From the NCBI RefSeq assembly GCF_024172085.1, contig NZ_JAMZDZ010000001.1, forward strand, positions 5,146,001-5,210,000: DNA of 64,000 nucleotides. Reading direction: 5' to 3'. Numbering within the stretch: the first letter of the stretch is position 1; each line of letters begins with the position of its first letter. This stretch comes from Hamadaea flava. Lineage in GTDB: Bacteria > Actinomycetota > Actinomycetes > Mycobacteriales > Micromonosporaceae. Positions 33,363 through 42,448 of this stretch are shown here, one piece after another. Below the pieces are notes generated by a model that saw only the letters and a list, made by a program, of their open reading frames with translations, did not search any database and was not told the origin of the DNA. The translations under genes and the position numbers were made by a program.

Positions 33363-34357
33363 CCTATCTGCGGAGATACTGGCCGATCGGCGCGGTCGCC
33401 GTCCTGGCGTTCCTCCCGTACGCCGGAATCAGCGTCCCCGGCGTCTTCGACGGGCCGCTGAACAGCCCGGGAACGCTGCAACTGCTGGCGCTGTGCCTGC
33501 TCTTCGGCGGGCTGGCGACCGGATACGACCTGCTCTTCGGGCGTACGGGGCTGCTCAGTTTCGGGCACGCGTTGTTCGTGGCGCTGGGGGCGTACGGGGC
33601 CGACGTGCTGATCGGCAAGGCGGGACTGCCGCTGGCGGTCGCCGCTCCGGCCGCGATCCTGCTCGGCACCACGGTCGCCGCGGCCGTGGGCGCGATCGCG
33701 TTGCGGGTCACCGGCATCGCCTTCGCCATGGTGACGCTCGCGTTCGCCCAGGTCGGCGCGATCCTGGCGGCCCGGGACGCGTGGGGGCTCACCGGTGGGG
33801 ACGAGGGACTGGCGTTGGACGTCTCCGGGTTGCCCTCGGGACTCGTCGGCGTCGTCAACACCTACAAGCTCTACTGGGTGAGTCTGGCGTACCTGGTGAT
33901 CGTGATGATCGTGGTGCGGCGGACCGTGTCCTCGCCGACCGGCCGGGTGCTCGCGGGCCTGCGCGATGACGAGCGGCGAGTGGGCGTGCTGGGCCTGAAC
34001 CCCTACGCCTTCAAGCTTTTCGCCTTCGTCCTCGCGGGCGCGCTGGCCGCTGCGGGTGGCGTGGTGCATCTGTTGCTCGTGCAGGGGGCCGATCCCAAGA
34101 TCGCCGGCAGTGAGCTGACGTTGTCGTTGCTCGTCATGGTGGTGCTCGGCGGCCCCGGTACGCGCTACGGGCCGCTCCTGGGCGGCGTGCTCTACACCTA
34201 TCTGGACTATCGGCTCACCCACGTCGCGGGCGGGCTGCCCGGACCGCTGAAGCAGCCGTTGTTCGTGCTCGGCGTGGTCTTCATCCTCGCCGTGTACTTC
34301 TTCCCCGGCGGCATCGCCCAACTGCGCCTGACCGCCCTCCGCCGCGCTGTCGGTTAG
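33359..34357 (+). CDS. livM: branched-chain amino-acid ABC transporter permease
   Basis: 332 residues, about ten helices. Family motifs: GYDLLFGRTGLLSFGHALFVALGAYG, RDAWGLTGGDEGL, the coupling loop LRDDERRVGVLGLNPYAFKLFAFV and MVVLGGPGTRYGPLLGG. The operon order K-G-F-H-M puts the ATPases before the permeases, unlike the frequent K-H-M-G-F. Ends just before a 25-bp palindrome at 34363. Confidence 0.94.
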   Translation: MTYLRRYWPIGAVAVLAFLPYAGISVPGVFDGPLNSPGTLQLLALCLLFGGLATGYDLLFGRTGLLSFGHALFVALGAYGADVLIGKAGLPLAVAAPAAILLGTTVAAAVGAIALRVTGIAFAMVTLAFAQVGAILAARDAWGLTGGDEGLALDVSGLPSGLVGVVNTYKLYWVSLAYLVIVMIVVRRTVSSPTGRVLAGLRDDERRVGVLGLNPYAFKLFAFVLAGALAAAGGVVHLLLVQGADPKIAGSELTLSLLVMVVLGGPGTRYGPLLGGVLYTYLDYRLTHVAGGLPGPLKQPLFVLGVVFILAVYFFPGGIAQLRLTALRRAVG

Positions 34358-34362
34358 CACTG

Positions 34363-34415
34363 GATCAGGGACATGCCTGCGATCTTGGCCCAAGATCGCA
34401 GGCATATCCCTGATC
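34363..34415. terminator. 25-bp palindrome ending the liv operon (subfamily B)
   Basis: Arms 34363-34387 and 34391-34415 match at 24 of 25 positions with a 3-nt loop; the mismatch is a G-U wobble. It starts 5 nt after the livM stop and lies between convergent livM and pirin genes. It shares 25 of 28 bases with 19287-19314. Confidence 0.78.
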
Positions 34416-34432
34416 TGCTGGGACTGTGACCG

Positions 34433-35437
34433 CTACAGACCGGGGCCGTGGCCGGCCGGGATGCTGCCGAGGCGGCCGGCCTGGAAGTCCTCGAACGCCT
34501 GCATCAGCTCGGCCTTGGTGTTCATGACGAACGGCCCGTACGCCGCGATCGGCTCCCGGATCGGCCGGCCGCCCAGGATCAGGACGTCCAACTTCGGGCT
34601 GCGCGACTCCTGCCGCGGCGTCGCCTCGATGGTCAGCGCTCCGCCGGCGCCGAAGACGGCCAGCTGACCGAGGCGTACCGGCTGCTTCTTCGCGCCCACG
34701 AAGCCGGAACCGGCGAGCGTGTAGACGAGCGCGTTGAAGTCCTCCCGCCAGGGCAGCCGCAGCTGCGCGCCGGGCTCCAGGGTGGCGTGGATCAGCGAGA
34801 TCGGCGTATGCGTGACGCCCGGCCCGGGGTGCCCGACTGACTGCACTCCTGGCGTCTCGGCCGAGGACTCCCCGGCGATGTCACCGGCGATGACCCGGAT
34901 GAGCGAACCGCCGTCCGGCGAGGTGAGCAGCGAGACCTGCCCGGCGCGGATGTCCTGGTAGCGCGGGTCGGCCATCTTGAGGCTGCGGGGCAGGTTCACC
35001 CAGAGTTGGAAGCCGTGGAAGAGACCGCCCGAGGCGACCAGTTCCTCCGGTGGCGCCTCGATGTGCAGCAGGCCGGAACCGGCTGTCATCCACTGGGTGT
35101 CGCCGTTGGTGATCAGGCCGCCGCCACCGTTCGAGTCCTGGTGGCGGAACGTGCCATCGAGGAGGTAGGTGACCGTCTCGAAGCCGCGGTGAGGGTGCCA
35201 CGGGGTGCCCTTCGGCTCGCCCGGGGCGTACTCCACCTCGCCCATCTGGTCCATGTGGATGAAGGGGTCGAGGTGCTTGAGGTCCACACCCGCGAAAGCC
35301 CGGCGTACGGGGAAGCCCTCGCCCTCGAAACCGCTCGGGGCCGTCGTCACGGAGACGACCGAGCGCTCTTCCACGGCGGGACCGGGGTCTGCCACGCGGG
35401 GCAGGACGAGCACATTGTCAACGGTGATGGCTGGCAT
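34433..35437 (-). CDS. pirin family protein
   Basis: 334-residue double-stranded beta-helix (cupin) protein. N-terminal cupin: HLDPFIHMDQMGEVEYAPGEPKGTPWHPHRGFETVTYLLDG has the metal-ligand His pattern (H-x-H ... E) of iron-binding pirins; AGSGLLHIEAPPEE adds the last His. The C-terminal cupin (from ~195) lacks this metal site. Bacterial pirins include quercetinase-active enzymes and regulators; no evidence favours either. The start is divergent from a secreted NlpC/P60 gene and an 18-bp palindrome lies between. Confidence 0.92.
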   Translation of the reverse strand: MPAITVDNVLVLPRVADPGPAVEERSVVSVTTAPSGFEGEGFPVRRAFAGVDLKHLDPFIHMDQMGEVEYAPGEPKGTPWHPHRGFETVTYLLDGTFRHQDSNGGGGLITNGDTQWMTAGSGLLHIEAPPEELVASGGLFHGFQLWVNLPRSLKMADPRYQDIRAGQVSLLTSPDGGSLIRVIAGDIAGESSAETPGVQSVGHPGPGVTHTPISLIHATLEPGAQLRLPWREDFNALVYTLAGSGFVGAKKQPVRLGQLAVFGAGGALTIEATPRQESRSPKLDVLILGGRPIREPIAAYGPFVMNTKAELMQAFEDFQAGRLGSIPAGHGPGL

Positions 35438-35454
35438 GCGATCAGAGTAGCAGA

Positions 35455-35472
35455 TAGTTGAACCATCAACTA
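35455..35472. promoter_or_regulatory. orphan operator: TAGTTGA-acca-TCAACTA
   Basis: Perfect 7-bp inverted repeat with a 4-bp spacer, located 17 nt upstream of the pirin start in the divergent promoter shared with the NlpC/P60 gene. Size and symmetry fit a homodimeric regulator of the MarR or ArsR type. No regulator gene is adjacent, so the cognate factor is elsewhere. Confidence 0.6.
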
Positions 35473-35512
35473 GTGTCGCCTTCGCTACACGGTCGTTGAC
35501 TGGGACGTGGCG

Positions 35513-36544
35513 ATGCTCCCCTGTTTTGCATGGTTTGGCCGGTTTACGCGGTCATTGGGCGTTGTCACCGTTCTCGCCGGTCTGACGCTGAGCCCCGGGA
35601 CGCTGAGCCCCGGGATTGCGCTGGCCAAGCCGGGCAGCCCGCCCGGTCCGCCGGCCGGACTTACCCGAGAGCAGCTGGTCGAGCGCATCAATCGGGCGTC
35701 CGGCCAGCTCGAAGGCGTGATCGAGCGATACAACCAACTCCGCTCCGACCTGCAGACGACGGTCGCCCAGATCAACGTGCTCAAGCGACAGATCGGGCCG
35801 CTGGAACGGCAGGTCGCCGACCGTCAGGCGAAGGTCGGCGTGATCGCGAGTGCCGCGTACACGACGGCGGGGTCGACCTCGTTCGCCGTGTTGCTGCACG
35901 CCGACTCCACGCGCGACGTGCTCGACCAGCTGATGGTGATCCAGCTGCTGGCGGACGACCAGCGGCGCGAGATCACTTCGCTGACGCGGTTGCGGCAGGA
36001 GTACGTGGCGGCTCAGGAGACGCTGCGAACCCTGATCACGGAGGGCCGGGCGCAGCAGAAGGATCTCGCCACCAGCCGCGCCAAGATCGAATCGGATCTG
36101 GCGACCCTCCAGCGATGGCGTACGCACGCCTTCGGCCCGTCGGGGTCGCCGCCGCACGCCAACGCCCGGGTCGGCTGGGTGAAGCCGGAGGTGACCGGGA
36201 TCCCCGCAAAGATCCTGAACTTCGCGTTGGGGCAGCTGGGGAAGGCGTACCGGTGGGCCGGTTCGGGGCCGGACGGGTTCGACTGCTCCGGGCTGGTGCT
36301 CGCGGCGTACAAGCGGGTCGGCAAGGAGTTGCCGCACAACTCGGCCCGGCAGTACGACGTGGTCCGCAAGATCAAGCGAACTCAGCTGGAGCCGGGCGAC
36401 CTGATCTTCTTCTACCGTGACCTGCATCATGTCGGGATCTACATCGGCGGCGACCGGATGGTGCACGCACCGACCCCGGGGGAGAAGGTCCGCATCGACT
36501 TCTTCGACGATCTCCCGGTCCGCGGCTACGGCCACGTCACGTAG
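35513..36544 (+). CDS. secreted coiled-coil NlpC/P60 endopeptidase (RipA-like)
   Basis: 343 residues from ATG 35513 (GTG 35507 would add two). The signal region contains a 15-bp tandem duplication at 35585-35614 that repeats TLSPG. A coiled-coil domain runs from residue ~45 to ~200 (LEGVIERYNQLRSDLQTTVAQINVL). The NlpC/P60 domain covers about 220-343: FDCSGLVLAAYKR (catalytic Cys), HHVGIYIGGDRMVHAPTPG (catalytic His and the third polar residue). It cleaves within peptidoglycan peptide stems, presumably at division. Divergent from pirin. Confidence 0.92.
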   Translation: MLPCFAWFGRFTRSLGVVTVLAGLTLSPGTLSPGIALAKPGSPPGPPAGLTREQLVERINRASGQLEGVIERYNQLRSDLQTTVAQINVLKRQIGPLERQVADRQAKVGVIASAAYTTAGSTSFAVLLHADSTRDVLDQLMVIQLLADDQRREITSLTRLRQEYVAAQETLRTLITEGRAQQKDLATSRAKIESDLATLQRWRTHAFGPSGSPPHANARVGWVKPEVTGIPAKILNFALGQLGKAYRWAGSGPDGFDCSGLVLAAYKRVGKELPHNSARQYDVVRKIKRTQLEPGDLIFFYRDLHHVGIYIGGDRMVHAPTPGEKVRIDFFDDLPVRGYGHVT

Positions 36545-36570
36545 TCTCCAGCAGACCGTAGATTAGGGGT

Positions 36571-37674
36571 ATGACGTGGGAAGAGGCCGCCGCTGAGCTG
36601 CGGGACGCGCTCCTGAGCGAGGATCTGATCCGGGCGGTCGCCAACACTGGTTCGCAGCGGCTGACCGTGCGGCCGATCGCGGTCAAATCCGGTCCGGCTC
36701 TGCAGATCGTCACCGAGGACGGCGTACGCCCGACGACCAAGACGGTCCCGGTCACCAAGGACTCCGTCGAGCCGATCCTCGACGAGCGCTACCGGAACTG
36801 GCACGTCGAGACGGCCCGGCAGACGGTGAAGGTGCAGATCAGCAAGAAGGGCCGGGTGCTGCTCTCCCATGGCGCCCCGCCGGCGGTGGTTCCGGAGCGC
36901 GCCGGTCATGATCGGGAGAAGCGGCATCTGCTCGATCCGGGCGACCCGCTGTTCGACGTGATCGGCGGCGACGCTCGCAAGCGACGGCAGGTCGACGCGT
37001 TTCTCCGGGCGCTCGACGCCACTCTGCCGGCCGAGGTGCCCGACAAGCTTCGGGTGGTGGATCTCGGCTGCGGCAACGCATACCTCACCTTCGCGGCGTA
37101 CCGCTATCTGACCGGACGCGGCCTGGATGTGCACCTGACCGGCGTGGACGTGCGGGAGGACCAGCGGGAGCGCAACACGCGGCTGGCCCGGGAGCTGGGT
37201 TTCGCCGATGTCGACTTCGTCGCGGGCACCATCCTGGACGCGCAGGTCGGCGGGCCGGTGGACGTGGTGCTGGCGCTGCACGCCTGTGACACCGCCACCG
37301 ATGAGGCCCTGGCGCGGGCGGTCGAGTGGGACGCGCGCTGGATTCTGGCCGCGCCTTGTTGCCACAAGGACATCTCCCGCCAACTCCGTGAGCACCAGCC
37401 GACCCGGCCCGAGGCCACTGCGCTGACCCGGTCCGGGATCCTGCGCGAGCGTTTCGCCGACGTGCTGACCGACGCCCTGCGGTCGTCGATCCTCCGCGAG
37501 CATGGTTACGCCGTCGACGTCGTGGAGTTCGTCGACTCCGCGCACACGCCGCGGAACCTTCTGCTGAAGGCGGTACGCGGGAACCCCGAAAGCGCGGGAA
37601 GCGACTATCAGGCGTTGGTGTCCGAATGGGGTGTGCGCCCTCACCTCGCGGAGCTGTTGCACCGGATACCCTAG
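36571..37674 (+). CDS. SAM-dependent methyltransferase (Methyltransf_32 / METTL25-like)
   Basis: 367 residues. The N-terminal ~140 residues are a mixed alpha/beta domain (VRPIAVKSGPALQIVTEDG) of unknown role. The class I methyltransferase domain has motif I VVDLGCGNAYLTFAAY near residue 158 and GVDVREDQRERN (acidic residue after strand 2), and a later ALHACDTATDEALARAV...APCCHKDIS motif typical of the METTL25/RRNAD1-like branch. The substrate is unknown. The stop codon lies inside the CsoR operator of the next gene. Confidence 0.85.
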   Translation: MTWEEAAAELRDALLSEDLIRAVANTGSQRLTVRPIAVKSGPALQIVTEDGVRPTTKTVPVTKDSVEPILDERYRNWHVETARQTVKVQISKKGRVLLSHGAPPAVVPERAGHDREKRHLLDPGDPLFDVIGGDARKRRQVDAFLRALDATLPAEVPDKLRVVDLGCGNAYLTFAAYRYLTGRGLDVHLTGVDVREDQRERNTRLARELGFADVDFVAGTILDAQVGGPVDVVLALHACDTATDEALARAVEWDARWILAAPCCHKDISRQLREHQPTRPEATALTRSGILRERFADVLTDALRSSILREHGYAVDVVEFVDSAHTPRNLLLKAVRGNPESAGSDYQALVSEWGVRPHLAELLHRIP

Positions 37675-37682
37675 GGGGGTAT
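37666..37682. promoter_or_regulatory. CsoR-type copper operator
   Basis: ATACCC-taggg-GGGTAT (37666-37682), a G/C-run pseudo-palindrome of the form seen at CsoR-controlled copper promoters, 9 nt upstream of the csoR start and overlapping the methyltransferase stop. With csoR directly downstream, autoregulation and copper control of the operon are expected. Confidence 0.82.
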
Positions 37683-37691
37683 GGTCGAGGC

Positions 37692-38000
37692 ATGACGGAA
37701 ACAACCGCCCTCGACAACCACGGGCACAGCTACAGCGCGGCCGAGGACAAGCAGGCCCTGCTCAGCCGGCTGCGTCGGGTCGAAGGTCAGGTGCGCGGCA
37801 TTCAGCGCATGGTCGAGCAGGACACCTACTGCATCGACGTGCTGACCCAGATCTCGGCAGCCACCAAAGCGCTGCAGGCGGTCGCGGTCGGCCTTCTGGA
37901 GGACCACCTCGGGCACTGCGTCGTGCAGGCCGCCCGCGACGGTGATCCGACGGCCAAGGTCAAGGAGGCGAGCGACGCGATCGCCCGCCTGGTCCGCTAG
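37692..38000 (+). CDS. csoR: copper-sensing repressor CsoR
   Basis: 102-residue all-helical Cu(I)-responsive repressor. The ligands Cys47, His72 and Cys76 have the same spacing (25 and 4) as Cys36/His61/Cys65 of the Mycobacterium tuberculosis protein. LSRLRRVEGQVRGIQRMVEQDTYCIDVLTQI is the conserved N-terminal region; LEDHLGHCVVQA carries the second and third ligands. It controls the copper operon through the site at 37666. First gene of csoR-copZ-anchored protein-copA. Confidence 0.95.
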   Translation: MTETTALDNHGHSYSAAEDKQALLSRLRRVEGQVRGIQRMVEQDTYCIDVLTQISAATKALQAVAVGLLEDHLGHCVVQAARDGDPTAKVKEASDAIARLVR

Positions 38001-38033
38001 CGCGACAGCGCTTCCGCAACGAGGAGAGCCACC

Positions 38034-38252
38034 ATGTCTGTCGAGACGACCTACCAGATCAAGGGCATGACCTGCGGCCACTGCGCCCAGGCGGTGACCG
38101 GCGAGCTGACCCTGCTGCCGGGCGTACGCACCGTCGAGGTCGACGTGCCGGGCGGCGTCGCCAAGGTGAACAGCGACGCGCCGCTGGCCCTGGACGAGGT
38201 GCGTACCGCCGTCGACGAGGCCGGCTACGAGCTGGTCGGGATCGATGGCTGA
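38034..38252 (+). CDS. copZ: copper chaperone CopZ-like (HMA domain)
   Basis: 72 residues forming one heavy-metal-associated domain: GMTCGHCAQAVTGEL with the CxxC Cu(I) site at residues ~14-17 and the late GYELVGI strand. GAGGAG lies upstream of the ATG. It would deliver copper to CopA or CsoR. Overlaps the next gene by 8 nt. Confidence 0.94.
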   Translation: MSVETTYQIKGMTCGHCAQAVTGELTLLPGVRTVEVDVPGGVAKVNSDAPLALDEVRTAVDEAGYELVGIDG

Positions 38253-39177
38253 CACCCAGACCCGGGTGAACAAGGCCCGCCCGCGGACCGCCGACACCGG
38301 TGGCCTGCGGGTGGGTGTCATCGTCGGCGGCCTGGTCGTCGCCTTGATCGCCGGGTTCGCCCTCGGCAAGGCGATGGATTCGTCCTCGGCCTCAGGCGGC
38401 ACTCCGGCCGGAGCGACGCCGACCTTCAACGAAGCCAGTCCGCATACGCACGCGGTGACGGGCATGACCGGCAGCGAGGTCGGCGGACTGTCGATCAACG
38501 CGGCCGGCTACACGCTCGTGCCGAAGCAGACCGCGTTCAAGGTGGGCGTACAGGACTTCCGGTTCCTCGTGACCGGACCGGATCGCAAGCCCGTGTCGAC
38601 CTTCGCGGTCGTCCACGACCGGCCGTTGCACTTCGTGCTGGCGCGCCGGGACCTGTCCGGCTACCAGCATCTCCATCCGACGATGGCGCCGGACGGAACC
38701 TGGTCGGTCCAGCTGAACCTGGCCCAGCCCGGGATCTGGCGGGCGATCGCCGACTTCACGGCGATCGGTGCGGCCGGGGCGCAGACCGCGATCACGCTCG
38801 GTACCGACCTCACCGTGGCCGGTTCCTTCCAGCCGACCGCCGTTCCAGCGGTGGCGCGGCAGGTGGCCGTCGACGGCTACACCGTGGCGTACGAGGGGAC
38901 GCTGCAGATCGGCGCGACCGCGCCGCTGCTGTTCCGGGTGTACGCCGACGGCAAGCCCGTCACGGTCGACCCCTACCTCGGCAGCTACGGCCACCTCGTC
39001 TTCCTGCGCGAGCTGGACCTCGCGTACGTGCACACCCATCCGGAGACACAGCTCCAGGGTGGTGCGGTGAAATTTTGGGCAGCCGTGCCCAGCACCGGGA
39101 CGTACCGGATGTTCTTCGACTTCCAGGTGAGCGGCAAGGTTCACACCGCCGCGTTCACGCTGGACTTCGGGAACTGA
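38245..39177 (+). CDS. membrane-anchored His-rich protein with internally duplicated domain, in copper operon
   Basis: 310 residues. An N-terminal cytoplasmic stretch, one membrane helix ([21 protein letters not shown], residues ~25-45), then an extracytoplasmic part. The latter holds two similar units: [20 protein letters not shown]...GIWRAIADF (about 130-175) and [20 protein letters not shown]...GTYRMFFDF (about 250-295). Each has HxFxxRxD-x3-Y-x-H-x-HP followed by a beta-strand with an aromatic end. Additional His occur in PHTHAVTGM and KVHTAAF. Its location between copZ and copA indicates copper binding or transfer on the outer side of the membrane (inference). It resembles YtkA/CopC-like beta-sandwich proteins in general layout; no firm family call. 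Confidence 0.72.
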   Translation: MADTQTRVNKARPRTADTGGLRVGVIVGGLVVALIAGFALGKAMDSSSASGGTPAGATPTFNEASPHTHAVTGMTGSEVGGLSINAAGYTLVPKQTAFKVGVQDFRFLVTGPDRKPVSTFAVVHDRPLHFVLARRDLSGYQHLHPTMAPDGTWSVQLNLAQPGIWRAIADFTAIGAAGAQTAITLGTDLTVAGSFQPTAVPAVARQVAVDGYTVAYEGTLQIGATAPLLFRVYADGKPVTVDPYLGSYGHLVFLRELDLAYVHTHPETQLQGGAVKFWAAVPSTGTYRMFFDFQVSGKVHTAAFTLDFGN

Positions 39178-39215
39178 CCGTCGTCCGCCCAAACCGACCG
39201 GATTGGGAGGACACC

Positions 39216-41477
39216 ATGCAACCGCAGAACGCTGCCCGCAGCGCCGTCGGACTCAGTGTCATCGAGCTGAGCATCGGCGGGATGACCTGCGCCACCTGCG
39301 CCGGCCGCGTCGAGAAGAAGCTCAACAAGCTGCCCGGCGTGACCGCGTCGGTGAACTTCGCGACCGAGACCGCGCACGTCTCGTACGAGCCGACGGTGAC
39401 CTTGGACGACCTGGTCGCGACGGTCGTGGCGACGGGATACACGGCCACGCCGCCGGAGCCCGAGGTCACCGAACCGGCCGACGCCGCCGAGACGCCCGAG
39501 CACGACCCGCTGTTCCAGCGACTCGTCGGCAGCATCGCGCTGTCGATCCCGGTCGTGCTGCTCTCGATGATCCCGGCCCTTCAGTTCCCCAACTGGCAGT
39601 GGGCCGCGCTCACCCTGGCCGCCCCGGTCGTGACCTGGGGCGCCTGGCCGTTCCACCGCGCGGCGCTGCTCAACGCGCGCCACGCCACGGCCACCATGGA
39701 CACCCTGATCAGCCTCGGTGTCGCCGCGTCGTTCCTGTGGAGCCTCTACGCGCTCTTCTTCGGCGACGCGGGGATGACCGGGATGAGGATGCGGCTCGAC
39801 CTGTTCGCCGGGTCCGTCACCGAACAGCACCTCTACCTCGAGGTCGGCGCCGCGCTGACCACGTTCCTGCTGGCCGGGCGCTGGTTCGAGCACCGGGCGA
39901 AGCGTACGGCGGGGTCGGCGTTGCGGGCGCTGCTCCACCTCGGCGCGAAGCAGGCCACTCTGCTGGTCGACGGCAAGGAGCGGACGGTCCCGGCCGCCCA
40001 GCTCAAGGTCGGCGACGTCTTCGTCGTCCGGCCCGGCGAGAAGATCGCCACCGACGGCGTCGTCGTCGAGGGCGCCAGCGCGGTCGACGCCAGCATGCTC
40101 ACCGGCGAGAGCGTCCCGGTCGAGGTCGGGCCGGGATCCGACGTGGTCGGCGCGACGGTCAACGCGGGCGGGCGGCTCATCGTCCGGGCCACGCGGGTCG
40201 GCGCCGACACCCAGCTCGCCCAGATCGCCAAGCTGGTCACCGAGGCTCAGTCGGGCAAGGCGCCGGTCCAGCGGCTCGCCGACCGGATCAGCGCCGTCTT
40301 CGTCCCTGCCGTCATCCTCATCGCGCTCGGCACGTTCGTCGGCTGGCTCGCGGTCACCGGCAACGTCACGGCCGCGTTCACCGCGGCGGTCGCCGTCCTG
40401 ATCGTCGCCTGCCCGTGCGCGCTCGGCCTGGCTACGCCGACCGCGCTGCTCGTCGGCACCGGGCGCGGCGCACAGCTCGGCGTACTGATCCGCGGGCCGG
40501 AGGTCCTCGAATCCACCCGCCGCGTCGACACGATCCTGCTTGACAAGACCGGCACGGTCACCACGGGTGTCATGGCTCTCGCCGGCCTCTCGCCCGCCGA
40601 GGGGTTCACCGCCGAGAAGCTCCTCTGGTACGCCGGAAGCCTGGAACAGGCCAGTGAGCACCCCATCGCGCGAGCCGTCGCGGCAGCGACCCCGGACCTG
40701 TCCGGAGTGGACGAGTTCACGGCGTTGCCCGGGCTCGGGGCGTCGGGCGTGGTCGACGGCCGGACGGTCCTCGTCGGCCGGGCCGCGCTGTTGTCCGACA
40801 ACGGCGTTACGGTGCCGGAGAGCGGCGTGCGCGAGGACATGACCTCGGTCGCCGTCGCCGTTGACGGAATCTTCGCGGGCTGGGTCTACGTCGCCGACAC
40901 GGTCAAGCCGACCTCGGCCGACGCGATCGCGGCACTGCGCCGGGAAGGACTGCGCCCGGTGCTGCTCACGGGCGACGCGGCCGGTCCGGCTCGCCTGGTC
41001 GCCGAGCAGGTCGGCGTCCCCGCCGAGGATGTGGTGGCGGGCGTGCTGCCGGCGGGGAAGGTCGACGCGGTCCGGGAACTCCAGCAGCGTGGCGCCGTCG
41101 TAGCGATGGTCGGCGACGGGGTCAACGACGCCGCCGCCCTGGCCGCGGCCGACCTCGGCCTCGCGATGGGCACCGGCACCGACGCCGCGATCGAGGCGGC
41201 CGACCTGACCCTGGTCCGGGGCGACCTCACGGCCACCGTGGACGCGATCCGGCTGTCGCGGGCGACCCTGCGCAACATCAAGCAGAACCTGTTCTGGGCG
41301 TTCGCGTACAACTTGGTGTTGATCCCGCTGGCCGCCCTCGGCCTGGTGACGCCGGTGCTGGCCGGGCTGGCGATGGCCTTCAGCAGCATCTTCGTGGTGC
41401 TGAACAGCCTGCGCCTGTTCCGGTTCAAGAGTGACAGCCGCGGCTACTCGCGGGGCGGCTCGGCGGCCGCCGCGTAG
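39216..41477 (+). CDS. copA: copper-exporting P1B-type ATPase
   Basis: 753 residues. One N-terminal HMA domain (GGMTCATC, Cys25 and Cys28), the transmembrane CPC metal site (residues 399-401 in VACPCALG), the phosphorylation motif DKTGT with Asp443, the ATP-binding HP motif (ASEHPIA), and the hinge [10 protein letters not shown]. The C-terminal membrane helices carry YN...MA-SS (ending [14 protein letters not shown]), the Cu(I) class 1B-1 pattern. GGAGG precedes the ATG at 39216. Last gene of the copper operon; its final 34 nt overlap the 3' end of the convergent WYL gene. Confidence 0.96.
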   Translation: MQPQNAARSAVGLSVIELSIGGMTCATCAGRVEKKLNKLPGVTASVNFATETAHVSYEPTVTLDDLVATVVATGYTATPPEPEVTEPADAAETPEHDPLFQRLVGSIALSIPVVLLSMIPALQFPNWQWAALTLAAPVVTWGAWPFHRAALLNARHATATMDTLISLGVAASFLWSLYALFFGDAGMTGMRMRLDLFAGSVTEQHLYLEVGAALTTFLLAGRWFEHRAKRTAGSALRALLHLGAKQATLLVDGKERTVPAAQLKVGDVFVVRPGEKIATDGVVVEGASAVDASMLTGESVPVEVGPGSDVVGATVNAGGRLIVRATRVGADTQLAQIAKLVTEAQSGKAPVQRLADRISAVFVPAVILIALGTFVGWLAVTGNVTAAFTAAVAVLIVACPCALGLATPTALLVGTGRGAQLGVLIRGPEVLESTRRVDTILLDKTGTVTTGVMALAGLSPAEGFTAEKLLWYAGSLEQASEHPIARAVAAATPDLSGVDEFTALPGLGASGVVDGRTVLVGRAALLSDNGVTVPESGVREDMTSVAVAVDGIFAGWVYVADTVKPTSADAIAALRREGLRPVLLTGDAAGPARLVAEQVGVPAEDVVAGVLPAGKVDAVRELQQRGAVVAMVGDGVNDAAALAAADLGLAMGTGTDAAIEAADLTLVRGDLTATVDAIRLSRATLRNIKQNLFWAFAYNLVLIPLAALGLVTPVLAGLAMAFSSIFVVLNSLRLFRFKSDSRGYSRGGSAAAA

Positions 41478-42406
41478 GTCGTCGCCAGGCTGCTCAGCAG
41501 CTCGCGAAGCTCGGGCGGGTTGACCGCGGTGAACCCGACTCCGAGCTTCGTGACGAAGGTGACCAGGCCGAGCAGCGAACCCGTGCCGGTCTGGAAGAGG
41601 CAGGTCTGCTCGTCGATCGGGACGAGGAGGCCCGCCTCCGGCGGTATCCGGCCGGCCAGCGCCGCCGCCGGCGCGTGCAGCCGCACCTCCGCCTGATACG
41701 GCCAGGCCAGCGAACCCACCCCACGGCGTACGCGGTCGGTCGCCTCCTCGTCGGTCAGCTCGCGCGGCGTGAACCGGGGACCGGCCGGTGGCCGGGGCGT
41801 GATCCGATCCGCCCGGAAGGTACGCCAATCGTCCCGGTCGAGATCCCAGGCCAGCAGGTACCACCGCTGTCCGGTGTAGACGAGCCGCTGCGGCTCCACG
41901 ATCCGGGTGGTGTCGCCGGAGTGGCCGGTGTAGTCGAACCGCAGCCGCTCATGGTCGCGGATCGCGGCGGCGACGATCGTCAGGTTCTGCGGGTCCACCG
42001 CCGGTCCGCCGCCCGCCGCGAACACGGTCGCCCGGCGTACGGCGTCGACCCGGCCGCGCAGCCGGGTCGGCAAGGTCTGCTGAAGCTTCGCCAGGGCGCG
42101 TACCGACGGCTCCTCGATCCCCGCGACCGAACCCGCAGCGGCGGCGCTGAGCCCGACCGCGACGGCCACCGCCTCCTCGTCGTCCAGGAGCAGCGGCGGC
42201 ACGGTCTTGCCGGGGCTGAGCCGGTAGCCGCCGGTGATCCCGGTGCTGGAGTGGATCTCGTAACCGAGGATGCGCAGCCGCTCGACGTCGTTGCGCACGG
42301 TCCGGCCGGTGACCTCCAGGCGGGCGGCCAGCTCCGCGCCGGACCAGTCGCGTCGCGATTGCAGCAGGGCCAGCAACCGCAGAAGTCGGACCGAAGTCTC
42401 CAGCAT
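41444..42406 (-). CDS. YafY-type WYL-domain transcriptional regulator
   Basis: 320 residues from ATG 42406 ([21 protein letters not shown]). N-terminal winged-helix domain with [22 protein letters not shown]; a middle helical part; and the WYL domain [34 protein letters not shown] that in this family senses ligands such as nucleic acid or nucleotides. Divergent from the VOC gene, 42 bp away, which it may control. The 3' end overlaps copA by 34 nt (41444-41477). Confidence 0.9.
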   Translation of the reverse strand: MLETSVRLLRLLALLQSRRDWSGAELAARLEVTGRTVRNDVERLRILGYEIHSSTGITGGYRLSPGKTVPPLLLDDEEAVAVAVGLSAAAAGSVAGIEEPSVRALAKLQQTLPTRLRGRVDAVRRATVFAAGGGPAVDPQNLTIVAAAIRDHERLRFDYTGHSGDTTRIVEPQRLVYTGQRWYLLAWDLDRDDWRTFRADRITPRPPAGPRFTPRELTDEEATDRVRRGVGSLAWPYQAEVRLHAPAAALAGRIPPEAGLLVPIDEQTCLFQTGTGSLLGLVTFVTKLGVGFTAVNPPELRELLSSLATTYAAAAEPPRE

Positions 42407-42448
42407 TGAGGAATCATACGTTCCACAAAGCCTTCTAACCTGGTATCC

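Noticed and set aside
39141-41864. 907-residue open frame antisense to copA
   Set aside because: Mirror of codon bias in copA; no start site or conserved motif.
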